Source of the DNA: Clostridia bacterium
Lineage (GTDB): Bacteria; Bacillota; Clostridia; Oscillospirales; Acutalibacteraceae
NCBI GenBank assembly: GCA_017621885.1
Contig: JAGASD010000042.1
Location: 1-35,944, forward strand
Length of the DNA stretch: 35,944 nucleotides
Reading direction: 5' to 3'
Part shown: positions 15,154-23,046 of the stretch, in pieces
How the letters are laid out: each line of letters opens with the position of its first letter
Numbering within the stretch: the stretch's first letter is position 1
Made by a program: the position numbers and the translations under genes
The notes under the pieces: model-generated
What the model saw: the letters and a program-made list of their open reading frames with translations, nothing else
The model's database searches: none
What the model was told of the DNA's origin: nothing

Positions 15154-17433
15154 ATGAGAAAAAAGAGCGTTAAGGCAATTGTTGTTTCATTATTGACTGT
15201 AATTATGTTAACTGTGAGCGTGGCAGGTTTCGGTGTTTACGGAGCAAGGAGCAACACAATGTACACGCCCCGCGACGTTACGTTAAGTAATTCACACAAC
15301 GGAGTTCTTGTGGAGTGGGAAAAGAAGCTCGGTGTTAAGGGGTATTACGTGTACCGCTGGAATGATGAGGGCAAGGTGAAAATTGCCACTGTTACAGATG
15401 CTGAAAAAACAAAGTTCGTTGATGCAAACGTTGAGGGCGGTAAAAAATATTTTTATTCCGTTTCTGCAGTTCATAAGCAAAAAGAATCGTCAGTAAGCGA
15501 AAGAGTCGGTATAGTAAGGCTTGAAACACCTGTAATTTCTTCAATCGGCAACGTATCCGGCGGTATCAGATTGCAATGGAGCCGCTGTGAGGGTGCAGAG
15601 AGATACACAATATTCAGAAATTACGGCAAAGAAAACATTGTTTTATGCCACATTTCTGCCGATGGATGCAGTTATGTCGATTCAACTGCAGAAAGCGGTA
15701 AAAAATATAATTACGCCGTTGTAGCAAACACTCTCGGTATAAAGAGTGCCTACAAATACCGTATGTCTCAGGAATACGTGGTTGCACCTAAGGTGCAGAG
15801 TGCGGTTAATTCAAACGGCTTTGTTGCGCTTTCGTGGCACGGCACTCCCGGTGCAGAGAAATACCTTGTTTATAAACGGAGCTTGAACGGTCAATGGTCA
15901 TATCTTGCAGCGGTTGACGGAAAAACTCTTTCTTATCAGGATAAGAGCGTAAAAAATGCGGAAACCTACGTTTATACCGTGAAGGCAATGAAAAACGGTG
16001 TTTACAGCGGATATGATGCAGCGGGTGTAACTGCAAATTACGTAAGTGTTCCATCTGACATTTCAATTGCAAACGTAAACAACTGCCTGAAGGTAAGCTG
16101 GAATGCCGTAGCTGATGCTTCAAAATACCGTGTTTACAGAATAGACAGCCATAATAAGTCCTGGAAGCTTTTAGGTGAAAGTGCAACGGCTTATTATTCG
16201 GATAATACTGTTGAAAACGGTATGCTTTATACATATACAGTCAGAGCTGTCGGTAACAACAGCGGTGTGAGTTCGTATCTCAGCGGAAGAAGTATGACCG
16301 CACTTAAAATGCCGTCGGTATGGATGAATTGCACCTCAGATTCCATTGTGGTTAACTGGAGTAAAATGTCAACGGCAACCGCCTACAGAGTTTATAAAAA
16401 GACAAGCGCCGCTTCTGCGTGGGCGTACATCGGAACGGTTTCGGGAAATACCGGCACCTATCTGACGGATAAATCCGTGCAGGAGGGTAAAACCTATATT
16501 TATACGGTAAGACAGGTGTATTCAGGTGTTTACGGAAGCTTCAACAGCGGTATTTCAACCGTGTTTAATAAAGCACCCGTAATCAGTACGAAGCTTTCAC
16601 CCTCGGGCATTGCTTTGAATTGGAACAAGCCTTCGGTGGGTAACGGATATGTAATTGAACGAATGACGCAGTCAAACCCCGTCTGGGTTCCCATTGCAAC
16701 GGTAAACGGTCTCGGAAATCTGAAGTATGCTGATTCCGGTGCAGCTTACGGTCAGCTCAATTACTACAGAATAAAGGTAAAAGGTTCAAACCTTGTCAGT
16801 TACGCGGCATCTATTTACGGGCTTGATCCCAAAAAGCCTGCTGTTGCTCTTACTTATGACGACGGACCTCATCCCACGGTAACACACGATATACTTGACG
16901 TGCTCCGGAAATACAACGCAAAGGCAACCTTCTTCGTTGTAGGCTCAAGAATAAATTCTTATAAGGACTGCATTATAAGAGAAGCGCAGATGGGGTGTGA
17001 AATTGCTAACCATACATATAACCATACCACCCTCAGCTCTGCAAGTAACGAAATAATAGCAAGTGAAATTGCCCGTACCAATAACCTCGTTAAGAGTCTT
17101 ACGGGTAAAACGCCTGTTCTTGTACGTGCACCCGGCGGCTCAATAAACAGTCGCTCGGCGGCGGCTACGGGTTGTCCCATTGTTCATTGGTCTGTGGATA
17201 CTCTTGATTGGCAGAGCAGAAATGCATCCTCTGTAATCGCAAAGGTTAAGGCAAATACGAGAGACGGTTCAATTGTGCTTATGCACGATTTATACGGCTC
17301 AACTGCTGCGGCAACCGAAACGATAGTTCCCTGGCTCATTTCACAGGGCTATCAGCTTGTAACGGTTTCGGAGCTTATGCAGCTTAAAGGAATTGATATG
17401 CAACCCGGTCAGGTTTACACATCTGCATATTAA
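15154..17433 (+). CDS. secreted NodB-domain polysaccharide deacetylase with six FN3-like repeats
   Basis: The 759-residue protein has a signal peptide (MRKKSVKAIVVSLL.. to about residue 30), then six fibronectin-III-like repeats of roughly 88 residues (about 33-560, each with W-x(n)-YxVYR-like and YxYTVxA strands), and a C-terminal carbohydrate esterase 4/NodB domain (about 560-755). The NodB motifs are complete: TYDDGP (metal Asp/catalytic base), NHTYNH (metal His pair), RAPGG, DTLDW and IVLMHDLY (catalytic His). It should remove N-acetyl groups from peptidoglycan or another extracellular glycan, with the FN3 repeats as spacer or binding arm. A GTG at 15142 is possible; ATG at 15154 fits the signal peptide better. 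No ribosome site is seen with either start. Confidence 0.9.
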   Translation: MRKKSVKAIVVSLLTVIMLTVSVAGFGVYGARSNTMYTPRDVTLSNSHNGVLVEWEKKLGVKGYYVYRWNDEGKVKIATVTDAEKTKFVDANVEGGKKYFYSVSAVHKQKESSVSERVGIVRLETPVISSIGNVSGGIRLQWSRCEGAERYTIFRNYGKENIVLCHISADGCSYVDSTAESGKKYNYAVVANTLGIKSAYKYRMSQEYVVAPKVQSAVNSNGFVALSWHGTPGAEKYLVYKRSLNGQWSYLAAVDGKTLSYQDKSVKNAETYVYTVKAMKNGVYSGYDAAGVTANYVSVPSDISIANVNNCLKVSWNAVADASKYRVYRIDSHNKSWKLLGESATAYYSDNTVENGMLYTYTVRAVGNNSGVSSYLSGRSMTALKMPSVWMNCTSDSIVVNWSKMSTATAYRVYKKTSAASAWAYIGTVSGNTGTYLTDKSVQEGKTYIYTVRQVYSGVYGSFNSGISTVFNKAPVISTKLSPSGIALNWNKPSVGNGYVIERMTQSNPVWVPIATVNGLGNLKYADSGAAYGQLNYYRIKVKGSNLVSYAASIYGLDPKKPAVALTYDDGPHPTVTHDILDVLRKYNAKATFFVVGSRINSYKDCIIREAQMGCEIANHTYNHTTLSSASNEIIASEIARTNNLVKSLTGKTPVLVRAPGGSINSRSAAATGCPIVHWSVDTLDWQSRNASSVIAKVKANTRDGSIVLMHDLYGSTAAATETIVPWLISQGYQLVTVSELMQLKGIDMQPGQVYTSAY

Positions 17434-17449
17434 TTAAATTATAAAATAT

Positions 17450-17477
17450 GACCTCCCGATGGTTTCATCGAGAGGTC
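17450..17477. terminator. bidirectional terminator between deacetylase and fucosidase genes
   Basis: GACCTCCCGATG (17450-17461) pairs with CATCGAGAGGTC (17466-17477), one mismatch, 4-nt loop, followed by GTTTTGT on the plus strand and by CATATTTTAT on the minus strand. Confidence 0.8.
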
Positions 17478-17485
17478 GTTTTGTA

Positions 17486-18482
17486 TTATAATGCGGATTT
17501 TTTTAATGCTTCAACTGAGAAGGAGGGGATTCTTCCGAGACCGTCAGGACCTATATTGAGAAGATAATTTATGCCGAAAGAATTAAGCTTATTTCTTCTT
17601 TCAATAATCTCTTCGGGTGTAATCCAATTCCGGTCGTAATATTTATATCCCCGGGAGCTGTTGAGCGTGCCTGCAGTTTCATATAATCCGTAGGATGAAT
17701 ATTTGAATCCGTTAAGGCTGTTGGGGTCGCTGCCTTCCTGCGGTATAAATTCTGTGGGATATTCGTTATCGCCTAATGAAACGTAGTCGTAAGCACCGTT
17801 ACCTATACGGGAATTTATAAAGCAATCGGGCTGATAGGTTTTTACAAGGCTGTTAAGCTCAATGCTTTGCTCTTTCGTTATGGTGTGGGGGACATCAAAC
17901 CAGATAAGGCACAAATCGCCGTAGTTTGTGAGAATTTCTTTAACCCGGGGCTTTATTTTTTCCTCAAAGCAAATTGAAAAGTCTTTCTTTTCACGGTCGG
18001 GGAAATCCCGGTTGTTATCCCACGAGGTGCCCGAGCAACCTGCAAAATTATCATATCCGCCACCGTGAGGGTGGTGCCAGTCAAGCTCCTGTGAATAATA
18101 AAGACCGAATTTCAAGCCGTATTTATAACAGCTTTCTGCAAGCTTGCCCACAACGTCTCTGCCGAAGGGGGAATAATCCACAACATTATATTTATCTGCG
18201 TAGGATTTGAACATTGCAAAGCCGTCGTGATGCTTGGAGGTGAAAACAAAGTATTTCATACCTGAGTCTTTAGCAAGCTTAATCCATTCATCCGCATTGA
18301 AATAAATGGGGTTGAAGATTTTTGCAAGCTGTTCATATTCGCTGTTTGGTATGGGCATATAGCTCTGTATCCATTCTGCAAAAAACCCGTCTGCCCTTAT
18401 ATTCACCGCCCAAAAGGGAATAAAGCCCCCAATGTGCCATCATACCGTATTCTGCCTCTTTGAACCATAGCTTGTTATCCAT
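17486..18482 (-). pseudogene. GH29 alpha-L-fucosidase interrupted by a +1 frameshift
   Basis: The longest frame (17486-18406) encodes the GH29 barrel: FTSKHHDGFAMF, GLYYSQELDWHH and LIWFDVP with the nucleophile Asp. Its first residues lack the expected N-terminus. That part is found just upstream in another frame from ATG 18482: MDNKLWFKEAEYG, then HWGLYSLLGGEYKG. Removing one base from the A6 tract at 18380-18385 (T6 on the coding strand) joins the two into KGRRVFAEWIQSY, exactly as GH29 proteins read, giving about 331 residues. So the gene carries one extra base in a homopolymer: a real inactivating or phase-variable mutation, or a sequencing/assembly error. No signal peptide is seen. Product role: release of alpha-linked L-fucose, intracellularly. 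A TTGAAA/TATAAT promoter lies upstream. Confidence 0.85.
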
Positions 18483-18513
18483 ATTATCGCACTACTTTGC
18501 TTGATTTTTTATT

Positions 18514-18542
18514 ATTATAGCAGAGGGTAAGAATATTTTCAA
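18514..18542 (-). promoter_or_regulatory. promoter of the fucosidase gene
   Basis: Minus-strand TTGAAA (18537-18542), 17 nt, TATAAT (18514-18519). The leader of about 25 nt shows no clear Shine-Dalgarno site before the ATG at 18482. Confidence 0.7.
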
Positions 18543-18560
18543 TTCGTAATTAGTAATTAA

Positions 18561-18604
18561 GCGGCAAGTTGCAAAGGGCAAGTGGCAAGTTTCGGAACTG
18601 CGTT
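18561..18604. repeat. inverted copy of the core-plus-words repeat
   Basis: Read on the minus strand it begins AACGCAGTTCCGAAA and runs into TTGCCACTTGCCCTTTGC, closely matching 364-406. It lies in the 334-bp gap between the fucosidase and antiporter genes; the rest of that gap (18605-18734) is AT-rich without recognisable features. Confidence 0.75.
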
Positions 18605-18734
18605 GGCAAATATAGATAGCATTTTTGAAAACAATAATTTGTATAGTAATAGCGTTTGCCGTTTGTGGCTATTTAACAAATATACACAGGGTTTCTTGAA
18701 ATATTATTTTTTGAATGATAGTATTTTAATTATC

Positions 18735-18762
18735 TTGACAATATTTTTCGTTGTGCTAAAAT
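18735..18762 (+). promoter_or_regulatory. promoter of the antiporter gene
   Basis: TTGACA (18735-18740), 16 nt, TAAAAT (18757-18762) with TGC directly ahead of it (extended -10). The leader is about 50 nt. Confidence 0.75.
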
Positions 18763-18816
18763 AACAATGCTTGATATAAAAGTTTATATAAACTGTACAA
18801 AGAAAGAAGTAATATT

Positions 18817-20136
18817 ATGCATTCAACACCGGAAGTTCTTTTAACACTTTCAATTGCTTTGCTTTCGGGACTTTTGCTTTCCCGACTTGCTAAAAAGATG
18901 GGCTTACCTGCGGTTACGGCTTACCTTGTGGCAGGCGTGCTTATCGGCCCTTTCTGCCTCGGTAAATTGGGCTTTGGTTTTTCTGAAGAATATAATCCGC
19001 CTGAATATTATTCCATACTCTGTGATTTGGCTTTGGGCTTTATTGCCTTTGCAATCGGTAACGAATTCCGCCTTGCACAGCTCAAAAAAATAGGAAAGCA
19101 GGCAACGATTATAGGTATTGTGCAGGCAGTTTTCACAACCATTGTTGTGGATATTGCACTCATAGCCCTTTCATTTATCTTGCCTGAGGGTTATCTTCCG
19201 CTCTCTGCGGCAATAATGCTTGGCGCGGTTGCAACGGCAACGGCACCGGCGGCAACGCTTATGGTCGTGCGTCAGTATAAGGCAAAGGGTCCCGTTACGG
19301 ATGTTCTCCTTCCGGTTGTTGCCCTTGATGATGCTGTGGGTCTTGTGGTTTTTGCCATTTCATTCGGTATTGCAGGTGCTATAAACACGGGCACCGTTGA
19401 TGCAATTTCAATGATTGTTAACCCCGTTTTAGAGGTTGTTCTGTCAATTGCTCTGGGCGCGGTTATGGGCTTTTTGTTCACACTTTGCGAGCAGTTTTTC
19501 CATTCCCGTTCAAAGCGTATGGCAATTTCTGTTACGTTCGTAATGCTCACGGTTGCAATATCCTCACTTAAATTTGAAATCGGTGAGGTTCATATTGCGT
19601 TTTCCGGCCTTCTCGCTTGTATGATGCTGGGTACAATTTTCTGTAATATCTGCGATTTCTCGGAAGAGCTTATGGAGAGGGCAGACCGTTGGACAGTTCC
19701 GCTTCTTGTGCTTTTCTTTGTAATAAGCGGTGCAGAGCTTGATTTGTCCGTTTTCCAAAATTGGATTTACATAGTTATCGGCGGTGCTTACATCATTTTC
19801 CGTTGTATCGGTAAATATTTCGGTGCGCGCCTGAGCGCAAAGGCTACAAAATGCGACGATAACATTGTTAAATACCTCGGTATTACACTTTTTCCTCAGG
19901 CAGGTGTTGCCTTGGGTATGGCAAGTCAGGCGCTTGAATTCGGCGGCGATATAGGAGTGCTTGTGCAGAGCATCACGCTTTTCTCCGTTCTTGTTTATGA
20001 GCTTGTCGGTCCGTACTTTACAAAGGTTGCCCTTACAAAGGCAGGGGATATAAAGGCTGAGGGCAAAACAAGTGCACGTGAGGAAGCAAAAGCAAAATTG
20101 CTGGAAAGCGACAGTCCTAAGAATAAGAAAAAATGA
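18817..20136 (+). CDS. CPA2-type cation:proton antiporter
   Basis: A 439-residue Na+/H+ exchanger-family membrane protein (CPA2, KefB/NapA-like) with about 12 hydrophobic helices. The start LLTLSIALLSGLLLSRLAKK and AVTAYLVAGVLIGPF match the family, and VALDDAVGLVVF holds the paired acidic residues of the ion-binding site. The C-terminus is a short charged tail (about residues 410-439, rich in Lys/Glu); there is no RCK/TrkA_N domain, unlike KefB/KefC. It should exchange Na+ or K+ for protons and so complements trkAH; which cation is unknown. The ribosome site is a weak GAAAGAAG eight bases before the ATG. Monocistronic, with promoter and terminator. Confidence 0.88.
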   Translation: MHSTPEVLLTLSIALLSGLLLSRLAKKMGLPAVTAYLVAGVLIGPFCLGKLGFGFSEEYNPPEYYSILCDLALGFIAFAIGNEFRLAQLKKIGKQATIIGIVQAVFTTIVVDIALIALSFILPEGYLPLSAAIMLGAVATATAPAATLMVVRQYKAKGPVTDVLLPVVALDDAVGLVVFAISFGIAGAINTGTVDAISMIVNPVLEVVLSIALGAVMGFLFTLCEQFFHSRSKRMAISVTFVMLTVAISSLKFEIGEVHIAFSGLLACMMLGTIFCNICDFSEELMERADRWTVPLLVLFFVISGAELDLSVFQNWIYIVIGGAYIIFRCIGKYFGARLSAKATKCDDNIVKYLGITLFPQAGVALGMASQALEFGGDIGVLVQSITLFSVLVYELVGPYFTKVALTKAGDIKAEGKTSAREEAKAKLLESDSPKNKKK

Positions 20137-20146
20137 GATAAAATAC

Positions 20147-20177
20147 AGAGCGATTCACCGATGTAGTGAATCGCTCT
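20147..20177. terminator. bidirectional terminator between antiporter and GH18 genes
   Basis: AGAGCGATTCAC (20147-20158) pairs perfectly with GTGAATCGCTCT (20166-20177) around a 7-nt loop, followed by TTTTT; the A-rich left side serves the convergent GH18 gene. Confidence 0.92.
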
Positions 20178-20180
20178 TTT

Positions 20181-21197
20181 TTAAGAAATGACTTTATCAA
20201 TCGCACGGAAAAGAGAGTCCTCGTGGGTTGAGGGTAAGTCGCAGTTATAATGCCAAATCATAACTCCGCCATAGCCGTTATTTAAAGCATATTCTGTTTT
20301 CTTTTTTATAACCTCGGGGGTGTTGAACCAGAAGTCTTTGTTTGTTTCGGGGCAGTGATACCATCCGTTTTCGTCAATGCTTTCGTAATAAGTATTGTAG
20401 CCGTGCCAGTATGCATCCATATCGGTAGGTCTTGAATAAAAGGGTAATCCCACGTTTATTTTTTCACGGGGGATTCCGCCGAAATCAGCGTCCTCCAGAT
20501 GCTTTACAGTGTCTTCGTAGGTAGCGTGTTTCCCTTCGCTGTCTGCAAAGTCATAGCTCATAAGCTCGAATGAGTCGATTGCTTTTTCGGCTGAACGGGA
20601 GAACCCTATATTCCAGTCAGATACTGCAACACCCAAGGTGTAATTACCGAGCTGTTCGTCTAAAGAAACAAGGAATTTGCTGTAATGGCGCCATGCTTTT
20701 GAGGAGAGAGGATACTCATAGTCAAAATGTACACCGTCAAAGTCATATTCATCAAGCACGGCAACAATGTTTTTTTCTAAAACACCGCTTTTGAAAGCCT
20801 TGTTATGCTCGTCACTTTGTGCTTCCATTTGGTTTTTCCAAACATCGGAGTCAGTAACTCCACCCGGTCCTAAAAGGTTAAGTGTGATGTGAACATCTCT
20901 GCCGCCAACAGCCTTGCGTATGTTTTTAAGGGCGGTTTCAAGCTTTTGTTTTTCTAACACAACCTGACCCTCGTTGTTGAAGGATGCACATTCAAAAAGG
21001 ATAATGTGGGTAATAATATCGAAATCAGCGGCATTCAGAGAGCTTTCCTCCTGAACGTAATCACCCCTGATATATGCCACAACCTTAAAATTGTCAACTT
21101 TATTCGGTTTAGCAGCTCCGTCCTTTTTTGAGCAACCTGTAAAAACCGTAAATACAAGTGAAAGGGCAATAAAAAGCGCAAGTAATCTTTTAATCAT
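20181..21197 (-). CDS. GH18-family lipoprotein (chitinase-like)
   Basis: A 338-residue lipoprotein: the signal sequence ends VFTVFTGC, making C22 the lipidated residue, so the enzyme is anchored outside the membrane. The GH18 TIM-barrel follows, with FDGVHFDYEYP as the catalytic signature. Relative to the usual DGxDxDxE, the catalytic E161 and D159 are kept but the second Asp is His157, an unusual substitution. SYDF and MIWHYN are the later conserved strands. The family cleaves chitin, peptidoglycan or N-glycan-type beta-GlcNAc links, and some members only bind. GGGAGTG precedes the ATG at 21197. It is divergent from the sialate-lyase homologue, so the two may share control. Confidence 0.87.
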   Translation of the reverse strand: MIKRLLALFIALSLVFTVFTGCSKKDGAAKPNKVDNFKVVAYIRGDYVQEESSLNAADFDIITHIILFECASFNNEGQVVLEKQKLETALKNIRKAVGGRDVHITLNLLGPGGVTDSDVWKNQMEAQSDEHNKAFKSGVLEKNIVAVLDEYDFDGVHFDYEYPLSSKAWRHYSKFLVSLDEQLGNYTLGVAVSDWNIGFSRSAEKAIDSFELMSYDFADSEGKHATYEDTVKHLEDADFGGIPREKINVGLPFYSRPTDMDAYWHGYNTYYESIDENGWYHCPETNKDFWFNTPEVIKKKTEYALNNGYGGVMIWHYNCDLPSTHEDSLFRAIDKVIS

Positions 21198-21229
21198 AAA
21201 TTTTCACTCCCTGAAGTTGTTATAAAATA

Positions 21230-21258
21230 AGTATAACATATAAAAAAATACTTTTAAA
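21230..21258 (-). promoter_or_regulatory. possible promoter of the GH18 gene
   Basis: Minus-strand TTTAAA (21253-21258), 17 nt, TATACT (21230-21235). A moderate match. Confidence 0.4.
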
Positions 21259-21260
21259 GA

Positions 21261-21289
21261 TAGACAACAAAGAAATTTTGTGATAATAT
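21261..21289 (+). promoter_or_regulatory. possible promoter of the sialate-lyase homologue
   Basis: TAGACA (21261-21266), 17 nt, TAATAT (21284-21289) preceded by TGA. It leaves a leader of about 27 nt with the ribosome site GAAAGG. The boxes lie beside those of the divergent GH18 promoter. Confidence 0.5.
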
Positions 21290-21322
21290 TTTCTTAAATA
21301 AAAAAAGAAAGGTTGATAAAAA

Positions 21323-22237
21323 ATGAAAGACCTTACAAAATATCACGGTATAATTCCTGCTTTTTATGCTTGCTATGATGATGAGGGTAACGTTTCACCC
21401 GAAAGAACAAAGGCTTTTACAAAATTCCTTCTGGATAAGGGTGTAAAGGGACTTTACGTTTGCGGTTCATCCGGTGAATGCATTTATCAGAGTAAAGAGG
21501 AGAGAAAGCTTATCCTTGAATCCGTTATGGAAGTTGCAAAGGGCAAAATGACAATTATTGCTCACGTTGCTTGTAACAATACTGCTGATTCAATGGAGCT
21601 TGCCGCACACGCAGAAAGCCTCGGCGTTGATGCAATCGCTTCAATTCCTCCCATTTATTTCAAGCTCCCCGAGGAATCAATTGCACAGTATTGGAACGAT
21701 ATTTCATCCGCAGCACCCAATACGGATTTCGTTATTTACAACATCCCTCAGCTTGCAGGCGTTTCTCTTACAATGCCCCTTTTGAAAGAAATGCTTAAAA
21801 ATCCCAATGTGGTTGGTGTTAAAAACTCCTCAATGCCCACACAGGATATTCAGATGTTCAAGGCAGAGGGCGGCAAGGATATTGTTGTTTTCAACGGTCC
21901 CGATGAGCAGTTTGTTGCAGGCCGCGCAATCGGTGCAGGGGGCGGTATCGGCGGTACATACGCGGTTATGCCCGAGCTTTTCCTTAAATGCGATGCGCTT
22001 ATTAAAGAGGGTAAGCTTGACGATGCCCGTGAAATTCAGTACGCAATAAACGAAATCATTTACGCAATGTGCGCTTGCAAATGTAATATGTACGCCGCCG
22101 CAAAAGAGGTTCTCCGTCTTCAGGGAATCGACATCGGTGACGCAAGAAAACCCCTTGCACAGCTTAAAGAAGAGAGCAAACCCCTTGCAGCAAAGGTTAA
22201 CGATATGATAACAGCGGCAAAGGCAAAGTTTTGCTGA
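21323..22237 (+). CDS. nanA: N-acetylneuraminate lyase / dihydrodipicolinate synthase family aldolase
   Basis: A 304-residue class I aldolase of the DapA/NanA superfamily. The Schiff-base lysine is K167 in VVGVKNSS, the catalytic tyrosine is Y139 in VIYNIP, and the pyruvate-carboxylate loop is CGSSGE (residues 47-52). The later block FNGPDEQF..GAGGGIGGTY resembles sialic-acid lyases more than DapA, where the corresponding region differs. It would cleave N-acetylneuraminate to ManNAc and pyruvate in the cytoplasm. No nanE, nanK or sialidase lies nearby, so the assignment rests on sequence and on the neighbouring fucosidase, GH2 and GH18 genes. Alternative: another DapA-family keto-acid aldolase. 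Confidence 0.78.
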   Translation: MKDLTKYHGIIPAFYACYDDEGNVSPERTKAFTKFLLDKGVKGLYVCGSSGECIYQSKEERKLILESVMEVAKGKMTIIAHVACNNTADSMELAAHAESLGVDAIASIPPIYFKLPEESIAQYWNDISSAAPNTDFVIYNIPQLAGVSLTMPLLKEMLKNPNVVGVKNSSMPTQDIQMFKAEGGKDIVVFNGPDEQFVAGRAIGAGGGIGGTYAVMPELFLKCDALIKEGKLDDAREIQYAINEIIYAMCACKCNMYAAAKEVLRLQGIDIGDARKPLAQLKEESKPLAAKVNDMITAAKAKFC

Positions 22238-22263
22238 ATAAAAGTTAATTTTATTTAAAAGAT

Positions 22264-22295
22264 AACCACCAACAACGAGAAGGTTGTTGGTGGTT
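22264..22295. terminator. terminator behind the sialate-lyase homologue
   Basis: AACCACCAACAAC (22264-22276) pairs perfectly with GTTGTTGGTGGTT (22283-22295), 6-nt loop, then TTTGTGG. The stem is very strong though the T-run is short; it may also serve the convergent small gene. Confidence 0.8.
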
Positions 22296-22315
22296 TTGTG
22301 GTTTATGGGTTAATA

Positions 22316-22549
22316 TCAATCTGCATTGTGGGATTTCGCAAATATTTTTTTGCACATAGGACATATACCGTCTTCGTTAAGTTCAAGGGGCGGGAGCAGG
22401 CTTTTTATATTTTTGACCGCAATTTTTTCTTCTTTTACATCTATTTGAGGGTCATATCCTTTAAAGTGACATATATTACATTCGTTTATCCACTTGTTTA
22501 ATTTAGGGTATGAGGTTAAATATTGGTTTTTATCGCTCTGTTTACGCAA
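22316..22549 (-). CDS. small four-Cys (zinc-ribbon-like) protein
   Basis: A 77-residue protein with two CxxC pairs, CNICH near residue 24 and CPMCKK near residue 63, spaced as in a treble-clef or ribbon zinc site. The block YPKLNKWINECNICHFKGY and LELNEDGICPMC resemble small uncharacterised proteins common in Clostridia. No ATG fits; a TTG at 22549 has GAGGTG eight bases upstream and is chosen. It lies 64 bp behind another small gene on the same strand, probably co-transcribed. Function unknown; nucleic-acid binding would be a guess. Confidence 0.7.
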   Translation of the reverse strand: MRKQSDKNQYLTSYPKLNKWINECNICHFKGYDPQIDVKEEKIAVKNIKSLLPPLELNEDGICPMCKKIFAKSHNAD

Positions 22550-22613
22550 CTTAATACACCTCTGTTTCTATATGTGGTTTATGAGCAGGGATATGTTATT
22601 GGTAATTTGTGCT

Positions 22614-22943
22614 TCAGTTTTCATTTTCTTCATCCGCTTCATCCTCTTCAGTTGCATAAGTGTAAAATATACCTGCAACCCCGTAGTCACACGCTGCATC
22701 GTAACATTCTAAAGATTGTGACGAATCAGGGTCACCGATGTATCTTTCTCTTTCTGTAATGTATGCATCTTCTATATTTGTAGCCGTCCACCCTTCAGAA
22801 TCTATATATTTTTCAGCTTCGTTAAGTGCGGTAAGATGGGTTAAACCTTTTACCCAACAGTTAACAAAAGCACCTATGAATTCTTTGCTTTCAGGGTTAT
22901 CCTTTTTTGGAACAGCGTGTATCATAAAATAATAAATTTTCAT
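22614..22943 (-). CDS. conserved-type hypothetical protein, acidic C-terminus
   Basis: A 109-residue protein starting MKIYYFMIHAVPKK. GGTGAT lies seven bases before this ATG, which is better placed than an upstream in-frame ATG at 22976. It is probably cytoplasmic and alpha/beta; the motif HLTALNEAEKYIDSEGW looks like a helix, and the last 15 residues are mostly Glu and Asp. No family with a known function is recognised. It sits upstream of the four-Cys protein and behind the terminator of the transporter gene. Confidence 0.6.
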   Translation of the reverse strand: MKIYYFMIHAVPKKDNPESKEFIGAFVNCWVKGLTHLTALNEAEKYIDSEGWTATNIEDAYITERERYIGDPDSSQSLECYDAACDYGVAGIFYTYATEEDEADEENEN

Positions 22944-22996
22944 ATAATCACCGTTTGAAAATAATATCCGCATCAATTATACATCTGTATAAAACA

Positions 22997-23038
22997 AAAA
23001 CAATATCAATTAAGTTACGAACAGATTGATATTGTTTT
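22997..23038 (-). terminator. terminator of the PnuC-fusion gene
   Basis: AAAACAATATCAAT (22997-23010) pairs perfectly with ATTGATATTGTTTT (23025-23038), 14-nt loop. Read on the minus strand the stem starts nine bases behind the stop codon and ends in TTTTTGTTTT. Confidence 0.8.
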
Positions 23039-23046
23039 GTATTTGA

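Noticed and set aside
18380-18385. Programmed ribosomal frameshift in the fucosidase gene
   Set aside because: A T6 tract could slip, but no stimulatory structure or upstream ribosome-like site was seen and GH29 enzymes are not known to need it; mutation or sequencing error is simpler.
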